The notes beneath the pieces were generated by a model. The model was not told the origin of the DNA, ran no database searches, and worked only from the letters and a program-made list of their open reading frames with translations. Source: Spongiibacteraceae bacterium (GTDB lineage: Bacteria > Pseudomonadota > Gammaproteobacteria > Pseudomonadales > Spongiibacteraceae). From it: a stretch of DNA of 49,522 nt. The position numbers and the translations under genes were made by a program. Shown here one piece after another: positions 8,102-16,407 of the stretch (positions are counted from its first letter, which is position 1; the number at the start of each line of letters is the position of its first letter). The DNA lies in NCBI GenBank assembly GCA_002710725.1, contig PAKT01000090.1, positions 1 through 49,522 on the forward strand, in the 5' to 3' direction.

Positions 8102-8608
8102 ATGACTAACATCTCTACTCCCGATCTCTGCGATGCCTACGGCGACAAGGTCCAGGTGGCCGACCCGGTTTTCCGTCACTACGGCGGCAATGACAACTTC
8201 CACGGCGAAATCGCCACCGTCAAATGCTTTGAGGACAACTCCAAAGTTGGTGAGTCTCTGCGCACCAATGGCGAGGGCAAAGTCCTTGTTGTTGATGGCG
8301 GCGCCTCGCCGCGGCGCTCACTGCTGGGCGACAAACTGGTGCGCATGGCTATGGACAATGGCTGGAAAGGCATTATTGTGTACGGCTATATTCGCGATCT
8401 GGAAGATATCGCCGATATGGACATTGGCGTGATGGCGCTGGGCAGCATTCCCCGCAAGACCGAAAAGCGGGGCGAAGGTCGCACCGGCATCAATCTGCAG
8501 TTTGCCGGCCTCAGCGTTCAATCCGGTAACTTTATCTACGCGGACCGCACCGGCGTGATTGTCGCGGACGAAGCAATCAAGCTGACTGATCTCGGCGACG
8601 ATAACTGA
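8102..8608 (+). CDS. rraA: RraA-family protein (RNase E regulator or 4-hydroxy-4-methyl-2-oxoglutarate aldolase-like)
   Basis: A 168-residue RraA-fold protein; ATG 8102 follows a strong AAGGAGG site. An in-frame extension to 8012 runs into an inverted repeat and is rejected. Sequence similarity to E. coli RraA is clear from CDAYGDKVQVADPVF, TVKCFEDN and VLVVDGG. RraA binds RNase E and inhibits RNA decay. However, R98-D99 followed by LED matches the R-D-x2-E/D active-site pattern of class II HMG/CHA aldolases, which E. coli RraA lacks (RQ at that place). It may therefore be catalytically competent. It is followed 20 bases later by an LLM oxidoreductase gene, suggesting an operon. Confidence 0.88.
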   Translation: MTNISTPDLCDAYGDKVQVADPVFRHYGGNDNFHGEIATVKCFEDNSKVGESLRTNGEGKVLVVDGGASPRRSLLGDKLVRMAMDNGWKGIIVYGYIRDLEDIADMDIGVMALGSIPRKTEKRGEGRTGINLQFAGLSVQSGNFIYADRTGVIVADEAIKLTDLGDDN

Positions 8609-8628
8609 ATCAAGAATAAGGAGCTGTT

Positions 8629-9663
8629 ATGAAACTCGGAATGATGCTGGGCTACTCCGGCAAGAAAATGACCATCCCCATGGATCTGATCAAGAAAGCC
8701 GAGTCTCTCGGGTTTGATTCTGTCTGGACCGCCGAAGCCTACGGCTCAGACTCGATCAGCCCGGCGGCGTGGATTCTGGCGCAGACCGACAAAATCAAGG
8801 TCGGCACCTGCATCATGCAAATGCCTGCGCGCACCCCGGCGATGGCAGCCATGACCGCCAATACCCTCGACCATTTGTCTAACGGCCGCTTCCTGGTGGG
8901 TCTCGGCGCCTCCGGCCCGCAGGTAGTTGAAGGCTGGCACGGGGTGCCTTACGGCAAACCGGTAACCCGCGCCAAGGAATATATCCAGATCATGCGCAAG
9001 ATTTTCGAGCGCGAGGCTCCGGTCGAATTCGACGGCAAGATGTACCAGATGCCGGTGAAAGGCGAAGGCACCACCGGTCTGGGAAAACCCCTGAAGTCCA
9101 TCCTGCACGGCAACCCCAACATTCCGATTTACCTCGCCTCCATTACCCCCGCCGGTCTGGCCAACTCAGCTGAAGTTGCCGATGGCGTGTTCCCGGTCTT
9201 TATGATTCCCGAAAAATTTGATGTGCTGAAAAAAGATCTGGATCGCGGTTTTGCCAAAAGCGGTCGCAGCATGGAAAACTTTGATGTTGCCCCCACGGTT
9301 GGCGTAGTGATGGACGACAATCTCGACGGCTGCCGTTACTTCATCAAGGACTTCCTGTCGCTCTATATCGGCGGCATGGGTGCCAAAGGTAAAAACTTCT
9401 ACACGGATTACGCGACGCGCCTGGGCTACGGCGACGCCGCCGAAAAGATTCAGGACCTGTATCTGGCCGGCAAAAAAGACGAAGCCCGCAATGCCGTACC
9501 CGATCAGCTGGTAGATGACATCGCACTGGTTGGCCCGGAAGCGCGAATTCGCGAGCGAGCTCAGGACTGGAAGGCTGCTGGTGCCCGCGGTGAAATTGGT
9601 ACGCTGCTGATCAACGCGCAACAGCCTGAAGTACTACCAATACTCGCAGACGCGCTGCTGTAA
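8629..9663 (+). CDS. LLM-class (luciferase-like) F420/flavin-dependent oxidoreductase
   Basis: A 344-residue TIM-barrel protein of the bacterial luciferase-like superfamily. Typical segments are the N-terminal MKLGMMLGYSGKK, SLGFDSVWTAEAYGSD near residue 27, the strand KVGTCIMQMPARTPA and FLVGLGASGPQVVEGWHG. Members use F420 or FMN to reduce or oxidise small substrates; several close relatives are labelled F420-dependent from similarity to mycobacterial enzymes. The cofactor cannot be decided here and no F420 biosynthesis gene is in the window. AAGGAG precedes the ATG, and the gene is probably co-transcribed with the rraA-like gene. A palindromic repeat follows the stop. Confidence 0.85.
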   Translation: MKLGMMLGYSGKKMTIPMDLIKKAESLGFDSVWTAEAYGSDSISPAAWILAQTDKIKVGTCIMQMPARTPAMAAMTANTLDHLSNGRFLVGLGASGPQVVEGWHGVPYGKPVTRAKEYIQIMRKIFEREAPVEFDGKMYQMPVKGEGTTGLGKPLKSILHGNPNIPIYLASITPAGLANSAEVADGVFPVFMIPEKFDVLKKDLDRGFAKSGRSMENFDVAPTVGVVMDDNLDGCRYFIKDFLSLYIGGMGAKGKNFYTDYATRLGYGDAAEKIQDLYLAGKKDEARNAVPDQLVDDIALVGPEARIRERAQDWKAAGARGEIGTLLINAQQPEVLPILADALL

Positions 9664-9666
9664 ACC

Positions 9667-9758
9667 CCCTCACCCCAACCCTCTCCCTAAGGGAGAGGGT
9701 GCGCACTGAAGCACAATGGAGGGTTCCCTCTCCCTATGGGAGAGGGACAGGGTGAGGG
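9667..9758. repeat. CCCTCACC/GGTGAGGG dispersed repeat, copy A
   Basis: Ends CCCTCACC and GGTGAGGG enclose two internal hairpins (CCCTCTCCC-TAA-GGGAGAGGG and CCCTCTCCC-TAT-GGGAGAGGG). It lies between the LLM oxidoreductase gene and aceK. Two more copies are at 11549-11639 and 44404-44499. Confidence 0.9.
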
Positions 9759-9827
9759 AAATTACTTTATTCGCCCGCCGGTAACTCGCTATCATTCGTA
9801 CTTCGTCTACCCGGAGCCATTTCTCCT

Positions 9828-11546
9828 GTGACCACCATAACCCGCCGCCTGGCCCTCGCTATTTTAAATGGCTTCGATGCCTTTTTTGCCGAGTACAAGA
9901 ACATCACGCTGGGCGCTCAGGCCCGATTTGAAGCCGCCGATTGGCAGGCCGCGCAAAAGGCCATGCGTGACCGTCTGGACCTGTGGAAGCAAAAACGAAA
10001 AATTGTGGCCGAAGCGGTAACCACGATTACTGCCGGAGGAGTCTACGACCGGGACAATTGGGAAGTCGCCAAGGCCGAATACTCCGAATTAATTCAGCAC
10101 CACCCGAACTTCGAAATCGCCCAGTCTTTTTTCAATTCCATTTACTGTTATATCTTCGAGCACGAAAAAGTGCGCGAACTGCACGCCTTTGTCTCCGCAC
10201 CTCAGGGCTATAAGCCGGAAGGCAGTGAGCGCATCATCCACGTCTACAACTTTCGCGGCGACGGTCGTGATGTCGTTAAAGAGATGCTGGATAACTGCCA
10301 CTTCAATATTCCCTGGGAAGACCAGGAGCGGGACATCGGCTACATCATGGAGCTGGTCGAGCGGGAGCTGCTACCCAAGCTCGACACCAAAAATCATCGC
10401 GCCCGCGCTGAAACACTGGAATCCCTGTTTTTCCGCAACAAAGCCGCCTACCTCGTCGGCCGCATTGTCTGCGGCGACACCAGCCTGCCCTTTGTCCTGC
10501 CCATTCAGAACAGTGGCCAAGGTTCCGTCTACGTCGACACCCTGCTCTACGATCCCGATGACATCAGTATCGTGTTCAGTTTCGCCCGCAGCTATTTTAT
10601 GGTCGACGCGTCCATTCCCTCGGAGTACGTCGCCTTCCTGCACAAGCTGATGCCACACAAGGAAATATTCGAGCTCTACAACACTATGGGGATGCCCAAA
10701 CACGGCAAAACTGAGTTTTTCCGCTTTGCCGTCGATGACACGCTCAACAGTGATGCCCCCTATATCATTGCGCCGGGGATCAAGGGCATGGTCATGCTGG
10801 TGTTTACCCGCCCTGACTTTGATTATGTGTACAAAGTGATCAAGGATCGCTTTACCCCTCCCAAGGAAATGAGTCAGGAACACGTCAAGGCCTGTTACAG
10901 CCTGGTAAAACGCTGGGACCGGGGCGGGCGTATGGCGGACACCCAGGAGTTTAACAATCTGGCTTTCGACCGCCGTCGCTTTTCCGAAGAGCTGATGGCT
11001 GAACTGAAAAAAGAAGCTCCTTCGAAAATCGAGGAAAGCGGCAACGCGCTGGTGCTCAAGCACGTCTATATCGAGCGCAAAATGATCCCTCTCAACCTCT
11101 ACCTGAAGCAATGTGACGACGACCAGCTCTACAGCGTGATGGACGAGTACGGCAATGCCATCAAGCAGTTGGCTTCCAACAACATCTTTCCCGGCGATAT
11201 GCTGCTGAAAAACTTCGGCGTAACCCGTCACGGTCGAGTGGTGTTTTACGACTACGACGAAATCTGTCCTCTCGTAGACTGCAACTTCCGCTCACTGCCT
11301 GAACCCCAGAATGACGAGCAGGCCATGTCGACCCAGCCCTGGTATGAGGTTAATCCTGAGGACGTTTTTCCCGAGGAATTTCGCCTGTTTTTCTCAGGCA
11401 ATCAACGGGCGAAAAAGGTCTTTGATGAGCTGCACAGTGATCTGTATGACCCGGAGTGGTGGCAGGATTTACAGGACAAAATCAGCAAAGGCTTTGTGCC
11501 GGATCTGTTTCCGTATCGGCGCAAGCAGCGCTTTCAGCAGCGTTAA
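9828..11546 (+). CDS. aceK: Isocitrate dehydrogenase kinase/phosphatase
   Basis: A 572-residue AceK, close to the usual 570-590. This bifunctional cytoplasmic enzyme phosphorylates isocitrate dehydrogenase to divert isocitrate to the glyoxylate shunt and also removes the phosphate. Recognisable parts are the N-terminal regulatory half (LAILNGFDAFFAEYK, IYCYIFEHEKVRELH) and the kinase-like C-terminal half with APGIKGMVMLVFTRPDFDY, the LKHVYIERKMIPLN strand and RVVFYDYDEICPL, which holds catalytic acidic residues. Translation starts at GTG 9828, with GGAG 12 bases upstream. In enterics aceK follows aceA directly; here it is separated by two genes and two repeats. Confidence 0.96.
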   Translation: MTTITRRLALAILNGFDAFFAEYKNITLGAQARFEAADWQAAQKAMRDRLDLWKQKRKIVAEAVTTITAGGVYDRDNWEVAKAEYSELIQHHPNFEIAQSFFNSIYCYIFEHEKVRELHAFVSAPQGYKPEGSERIIHVYNFRGDGRDVVKEMLDNCHFNIPWEDQERDIGYIMELVERELLPKLDTKNHRARAETLESLFFRNKAAYLVGRIVCGDTSLPFVLPIQNSGQGSVYVDTLLYDPDDISIVFSFARSYFMVDASIPSEYVAFLHKLMPHKEIFELYNTMGMPKHGKTEFFRFAVDDTLNSDAPYIIAPGIKGMVMLVFTRPDFDYVYKVIKDRFTPPKEMSQEHVKACYSLVKRWDRGGRMADTQEFNNLAFDRRRFSEELMAELKKEAPSKIEESGNALVLKHVYIERKMIPLNLYLKQCDDDQLYSVMDEYGNAIKQLASNNIFPGDMLLKNFGVTRHGRVVFYDYDEICPLVDCNFRSLPEPQNDEQAMSTQPWYEVNPEDVFPEEFRLFFSGNQRAKKVFDELHSDLYDPEWWQDLQDKISKGFVPDLFPYRRKQRFQQR

Positions 11547-11548
11547 GT

Positions 11549-11639
11549 CCCTCACCCCAGCCCTCTCCCAAAGGGAGAGGGGGCGCCAGAACAACTCTGG
11601 AGGGTACCCTCTCCCTCTGGGAGAGGGACAGGGTGAGGG
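11549..11639. repeat. CCCTCACC/GGTGAGGG dispersed repeat, copy B
   Basis: Same ends and paired internal hairpins as copy A. It fills almost the whole gap between the convergent stops of aceK and aceF, where it may act as a two-way terminator. Confidence 0.9.
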
Positions 11640-11645
11640 GGATCC

Positions 11646-13331
11646 TTAAAGCAACAAGCGCCGAATATCCCCCAGCACCTCATTCAAGGTGCTGAAGAAA
11701 CGTCCGGCATCCGCACCGTTAATGGCCCGATGATCGTAAGAGAGCGACAGCGGCAGCATCTCGCGCGGCACAAACTCCTGACCATTCCACACCGGCTTTA
11801 CCGTCAGTTTTGATACCCCGAGAATGCCCACCTCCGGCGTGTTCACAATCGGTGTGAAGCCCTGCCCTCCAATATTACCAAGGCTGGAAATGGTAAAGCA
11901 GCCGCCCTGCATTTCCTGAGGTTTGAGTTTGCGGTCTTTGGCCTTGGCCGCCAGCTCGGCGGTTTCTTCCGCCAGTTCCCACAAGGACTTTTTATCGACG
12001 TCACGCACCACGGGCACCACCAGTCCGGCCGGAGTATCCACGGCGATCCCGATGTGCACATACTGCTTGTAGACAATGGTCTCACCATTGTCAGCCAGCG
12101 AGGCATTGAACTTCGGGTTGGCCTTCAAGGCCGCCGCGCAGGCTTTCAGCAGGAAGGGCATCGGGGTCATTTTCACGCCCTTTTGCTCTGCCTCGGCCTT
12201 CAGCCCTTTGCGAAAGGCTTCCAGCTCAGTGATATCCGCATCATCCCACTGGGTCACGTGGGGTACGTTCAGCCAGCTCCGGTGCATATTGGCGCCGGTC
12301 AGCTTATGTAGTTTGCTGGCAGGCTCCGCCACCACCTCGCCAAACTGGGCGAAATCCACTTCGGGGACGGCGGGAATACCCGCACCGCCAGTGGCGCCGG
12401 CAGGTGCTTTGTTCTCTACCAGGCTTTTAACGTAGTCCTGCAGGTCTTCCTTCAGCACCCGACCTTTCGGTCCGCTGCCGGATACCGCCTTGAGGTCAAT
12501 CGAAAATTCCCGCGCCAGCTTGCGCACCGCCGGGCCGGCGTAGACCTCGCCACCGGGCGCCTTGCTGGCCTGTTTACCAAGCGTCGGTTTGTCCTGAGCG
12601 GACTGTTCAGGCTTGTCGGCTTTGGCTGGCGGCGAACTTTCTGAAGACTCCGCTGACGCCTCGGGCTTGCGCTCAGGTTTTTTCTCAGGCTCTGGGGCGG
12701 CGGCGCCTGCCACGCGCATAACCAGAACCTGATCGCCTGTTTTGGTTTTGCTCCCCTCTTTCAGGGCAACTGATTCGACGGTGCCGCTATAGGGCGAGGG
12801 TATTTCCATCGACGCCTTGTCGGACTCCAGCACCACCAGCGAATCGCCTTCGCTGATCTCGTCGCCCTCGCTGACACAGACTTCTATGACATCGACTTCG
12901 TCGTCGGTACCAATATCGGGAACCGATACCGTCTGTGAGCCACCCTCTTCCTGTGCCTTTTCGGCAGCTGCTGGCGGGCTCTCGTCCTGATTGCTTTCAG
13001 CTTTTTGATCCGATGCGGCGGATTCTTCAGCTTCGGCATCCTCCGACTTGGTATCTTTCGACTTGGTCTCTTCGCTTTCTGCCGCGTCGTCCTCTCCGGC
13101 GACTTCGATCTCCACCAGATCATCGCCTTCACTGATGCTTTGGCCTTCCTTCACCAGGATCGCGGTGATTTTTCCCGCCTTCGGGCAGGGCACTTCCATT
13201 GAGGCCTTGTCAGACTCCAGCACTACCAGCGAATCTTCGGCAGCCACCTCGTCGCCCACCGCCACACTGATCTCAATCACGTCGGCGGAATCGGATCCGA
13301 TATCGGGAATTTTGATAGTTTCTTTACTCAC
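11646..13331 (-). CDS. aceF: Pyruvate dehydrogenase E2, dihydrolipoyl acetyltransferase
   Basis: A 561-residue E2 component. Two lipoyl domains are visible, each with the ESDKASMEIP-type hairpin (lipoyl lysines K42 and K171), joined by Ala/Glu/Lys/Ser-rich linkers at about 80-130 and 210-255. The peripheral subunit-binding domain (AGPAVRKLAREFSIDL, about 263-300) and the acetyltransferase core follow, with the catalytic SYDHRAINGAD near the C-terminus. It transfers the acetyl group from lipoyl to CoA. The gene follows aceE after 17 bases; E3 (lpd) is not in the window. The enteric enzyme has three lipoyl domains; two is common in other gammaproteobacteria. Confidence 0.96.
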   Translation of the reverse strand: MSKETIKIPDIGSDSADVIEISVAVGDEVAAEDSLVVLESDKASMEVPCPKAGKITAILVKEGQSISEGDDLVEIEVAGEDDAAESEETKSKDTKSEDAEAEESAASDQKAESNQDESPPAAAEKAQEEGGSQTVSVPDIGTDDEVDVIEVCVSEGDEISEGDSLVVLESDKASMEIPSPYSGTVESVALKEGSKTKTGDQVLVMRVAGAAAPEPEKKPERKPEASAESSESSPPAKADKPEQSAQDKPTLGKQASKAPGGEVYAGPAVRKLAREFSIDLKAVSGSGPKGRVLKEDLQDYVKSLVENKAPAGATGGAGIPAVPEVDFAQFGEVVAEPASKLHKLTGANMHRSWLNVPHVTQWDDADITELEAFRKGLKAEAEQKGVKMTPMPFLLKACAAALKANPKFNASLADNGETIVYKQYVHIGIAVDTPAGLVVPVVRDVDKKSLWELAEETAELAAKAKDRKLKPQEMQGGCFTISSLGNIGGQGFTPIVNTPEVGILGVSKLTVKPVWNGQEFVPREMLPLSLSYDHRAINGADAGRFFSTLNEVLGDIRRLLL

Positions 13332-13348
13332 GATTCTGTCCTTAACAC

Positions 13349-16024
13349 TCAGGCGTAGAGTGGGTTGGGTTTGTCGGGGTTGATGCCGAGCTTCTGGATA
13401 GCCTTGCTGACCACGGAGCGCTCAATCTCGCCCTCATCCGCCAGCGCTTTCAGGGCGGCCAAAGCCACAAAGCTGCGGTCCACTTCAAAGTGGTGGCGCA
13501 ACTTGCTGCGCGTGTCAGAGCGACCGAAACCGTCCGTACCCAGCACCACAAAGCGCTTATTGATATAGGGACGAATCTGCTCGCCGTAAGATTTGATGTA
13601 GTCGGTGGCACAGATGACCGGGCCGTCGCGACCATCGAGCATTTTTGACACGTAAGGTACCCGCGCCTCTTCATCCGGATGCATCAGGTTGAAGCGCTCG
13701 CAGTTGGCACCGTCCCGTTGCAGCTGATTGATACTGGTCGCACTCCAGACATCGGCGGCCACACCATAGTCCGCCAGCAATTCAGCCGCGGCTTCCACTT
13801 CCCGCAATATGGTGCCCGAGCCCATAAGCTGCACGCGGTGTTTCGGTTTTTTCTGACCACTTTCGTTTAGCAGATAGAGCCCGCGAACGATGCCCTCTTC
13901 GCAGCCCTTGGGTATTTCCGGATGACCGTAGTTCTCGTTCATCAGCGTGATGTAATAGAACACGTTTTCCTTGTCCTGATACATCCGCTTCATGCCGTCC
14001 TGGATAATCACGGTCAACTCGTGGGCATAGGTAGGATCGTAGGACAGACAGTTGGGAATCATATTGGCCATCAGATGGCTGTGACCATCCTGATGCTGCA
14101 GACCTTCGCCGTTCAGCGTGGTGCGACCGGCCGTTGCGCCCATCAAAAACCCGCGCGCCTGACTGTCGCCCGCCGCCCAGGCCAGATCCATAATGCGCTG
14201 GAAGCCAAACATCGAGTAAAAAATGTAAAACGGCACCATCGGCAGACCGTGGTTGCTGTAAGACGTCGCTGCCGCCAGCCAGGCACTGAAAGCGCCCGCT
14301 TCATTGATGCCCTCTTCCAGAATCTGACCGCTTTTGTCTTCCTTGTAGTACATGATCTGGTCGGAGTCATGCGGGGTGTAGCGCTGGCCCTGCGAGGAAT
14401 AGATGCCGAGCTGGCGGAACATGCCCTCCATACCAAAGGTGCGGGCCTCGTCGGGAACGATAGGTACCACCACCTTGCCCACACCCTTGTGCTTCACCAG
14501 GGTTGAAAGGGTGCGCACAAAGGACATGGTGGTGGAAATTTCGCGCTTGCCGCTGCCCTTCAGCTGACCATTGAGATCATCCAGCGTGGGAACCTCAAGC
14601 GCGTCGAATTCGGCCTTGCGCGCCGGCAGGTAGCCACCCAGTTCTTCGCGCCTTTTGCGCATGTAAACCATTTCCGGGCTGTCTTCCGCCGGGCGGTAAT
14701 ACGGGACCTCTTTCAGTTCCGCGTCGGAAATCGGCACCGCAAAACGATCGCGGAATTTTTTCAGACTTTCCAGATCCAGCTTCTTGATGCCATGGGTTTC
14801 ATTCTGGGCTTCACCGCCCTTGCCCATGCCGTAGCCTTTGACGGTCATCGCAAGCACCACCGTGGGCTGCCCTTTATGCTCAACGGCGTTGGCATAGGCT
14901 GCATAGACTTTATAGGGGTCGTGGCCGCCGCGATTCAGGTACATGATGTCGTCGTCGGACAGATCTTTCACCATGTCCAGCAGCTCAGGATACTTGCCGA
15001 AAAAGTGCTCGCGGGTATAAGCGCCGCCATTGGCTTTGTAATTCTGCAGCTCACCGTCACAGACTTCATTCATGCGGCGCTTGAGAAAGCCCTCAGTATC
15101 TTTCTCTAACAGCGGATCCCAGTGGCGGCCCCAGATTACCTTATTGACGTTCCAGCCCGCACCGCGGAATACGCCTTCCAGCTCCTGAATAATCTTGCCG
15201 TTGCCACGCACCGGTCCATCAAGGCGCTGCAAATTACAGTTGACCACGAAAACAAGATTGTCGAGTTGCTCACGGCCAGCGAGTGAAATTGCCCCCAGTG
15301 ATTCTGGCTCGTCGCACTCACCGTCACCCAGGAAGCACCAGACCTTGCGATCCGCCTGATCCACCAGACCACGGCTGTGCTGATACTTCATCACGTGGGC
15401 CTGATAAATGGCCTGTATCGGCCCAAGCCCCATGCTGACGGTAGGAAATTGCCAGTAGTCCGGCATCAGCCAAGGGTGCGGATAAGAGGAAAGCCCGTTA
15501 CCGTCCACTTCGCGACGGAAATTGTCGAGCTGATCTTCGTTCAGGCGCCCTTCCAGATAGGAGCGGGCGTACATACCCGGCGCGCTGTGCCCCTGGTAGT
15601 AAACCAGGTCCGGCTTGTCACCACCGCGAAAGAAATAGTTAAAGCCCACATCGTAGAGTGTAGCCGCCGAGGAGAAGGAGGAAATATGCCCGCCCAGAGC
15701 CTCGTTGTTGTCGTTGGCGCGCATTACCATTGCCAGCGCATTCCAGCGAATCAGCGAGCGGATACGGCGCTCCATGAACAGATCGCCGGGCATGCGCTTT
15801 TCAGCGGTCGGCTCGATGGTGTTGCGAAAGGGCGTGGTGATTGCAGGAGGAAGTTTGGTGCCTTGCTGGGCGGCGTGGCGCACCAGCATTTTCAAGAGAT
15901 AGGCGGCTCTCGCCTTGCCTTGATGGCGCAAGACACCGTCGAGGGCATCCAGCCATTCCTCAGTTTCCTGGGGGTCTAAATCGTCGCGTAATTGTTCGCG
16001 CAGCTCTTCAAGCTCTTGCAGCAT
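13349..16024 (-). CDS. aceE: Pyruvate dehydrogenase E1, homodimeric type
   Basis: An 891-residue thiamine-diphosphate-dependent E1 of the homodimeric AceE type, which decarboxylates pyruvate and acetylates the E2 lipoyl arm. Visible features are GHISSFSSAATLYDVGFNYF near residue 110, the ThDP-binding GDGECDEPES motif with a downstream NCNLQRLDGPVRGNGKI, and the C-terminal transketolase-like region with GTDGFGRSDTR. ATG 16024 (MLQELEELREQL) is chosen over the in-frame GTG at 16102 because AAGGA precedes it and it matches the family start. It is the first gene of an aceE-aceF operon with a long upstream leader. Confidence 0.96.
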   Translation of the reverse strand: MLQELEELREQLRDDLDPQETEEWLDALDGVLRHQGKARAAYLLKMLVRHAAQQGTKLPPAITTPFRNTIEPTAEKRMPGDLFMERRIRSLIRWNALAMVMRANDNNEALGGHISSFSSAATLYDVGFNYFFRGGDKPDLVYYQGHSAPGMYARSYLEGRLNEDQLDNFRREVDGNGLSSYPHPWLMPDYWQFPTVSMGLGPIQAIYQAHVMKYQHSRGLVDQADRKVWCFLGDGECDEPESLGAISLAGREQLDNLVFVVNCNLQRLDGPVRGNGKIIQELEGVFRGAGWNVNKVIWGRHWDPLLEKDTEGFLKRRMNEVCDGELQNYKANGGAYTREHFFGKYPELLDMVKDLSDDDIMYLNRGGHDPYKVYAAYANAVEHKGQPTVVLAMTVKGYGMGKGGEAQNETHGIKKLDLESLKKFRDRFAVPISDAELKEVPYYRPAEDSPEMVYMRKRREELGGYLPARKAEFDALEVPTLDDLNGQLKGSGKREISTTMSFVRTLSTLVKHKGVGKVVVPIVPDEARTFGMEGMFRQLGIYSSQGQRYTPHDSDQIMYYKEDKSGQILEEGINEAGAFSAWLAAATSYSNHGLPMVPFYIFYSMFGFQRIMDLAWAAGDSQARGFLMGATAGRTTLNGEGLQHQDGHSHLMANMIPNCLSYDPTYAHELTVIIQDGMKRMYQDKENVFYYITLMNENYGHPEIPKGCEEGIVRGLYLLNESGQKKPKHRVQLMGSGTILREVEAAAELLADYGVAADVWSATSINQLQRDGANCERFNLMHPDEEARVPYVSKMLDGRDGPVICATDYIKSYGEQIRPYINKRFVVLGTDGFGRSDTRSKLRHHFEVDRSFVALAALKALADEGEIERSVVSKAIQKLGINPDKPNPLYA

Positions 16025-16064
16025 GAAACCGTCCTTCCATCGAATGTCAGTGTGATGGGCCAAG

Positions 16065-16118
16065 TTAAGCCCATTGTGGCCAGGATTGACCACCTTCTGC
16101 ACCTTCGATTTCCGACAT
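16065..16118 (-). CDS. Possible 17-residue leader peptide upstream of aceE
   Basis: A short minus-strand ORF (MSEIEGAEGGQSWPQWA) starts with ATG 16118, has GGAG six bases upstream, and stops 40 bases before the aceE start. Two tryptophans near its end could matter for a translational or attenuation effect, but this is a speculative small ORF with no known homologue recognised. Confidence 0.2.
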   Translation of the reverse strand: MSEIEGAEGGQSWPQWA

Positions 16119-16233
16119 GCGGGGCTCCGCCGTCAGACGATTGAATGGTTGCCTGAGTGAAGGTTATCACCTGGCCTGCTTGCGTGTTATCGCCTTGTGG
16201 GCTGATACCCGCTTTTGTGTTTTGTTCGAATGC

Positions 16234-16254
16234 AAAAACGGGCCGGTCAGGCCC
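16234..16254 (-). terminator. Intrinsic terminator upstream of aceE
   Basis: On the minus strand GGGCC-TGACC-GGCCC is followed by GTTTTT. It likely ends the tusA-perM-M16 transcript about 150 bases after the M16 stop, or acts as an attenuator if an aceE promoter lies further upstream. Confidence 0.6.
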
Positions 16255-16407
16255 ATATTGCGTGTAAAAATTTTACAGTTAATTCAGAAACATGCAAGTG
16301 CATTTGCGGGCACACGAGTTTTACACAGTATACTCACTGATAACATCCAGATTTTTAACCAGTTCCCTGAGAACCAGTGACTACACGCCCTGTAGTTTTA
16401 CTACAAA

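Larger units (their letters stand above)
16025..16407. promoter_or_regulatory. aceE upstream region with leader ORF, terminator and direct repeats
   Basis: This 383-bp gap separates the M16 peptidase stop from aceE. From right to left it holds a short palindrome TGTAGT-TTT-ACTACA (16391-16405), GTAAAA-A-TTTTAC (16264-16276) and an intrinsic terminator near 16240. Two direct repeats, GTTATCACC (16163-16171) and GTTATCGCC (16186-16194), start 23 bases apart, which suits two helical turns. A 17-codon possible leader ORF follows. The aceE promoter is expected between about 16230 and 16100, but no strong consensus boxes are seen. Confidence 0.5.

Noticed and set aside
16117-16380. 87-codon plus-strand ORF between the M16 peptidase gene and aceE
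   Set aside because: No ribosome site, no family pattern, and it covers the minus-strand terminator and palindromes.
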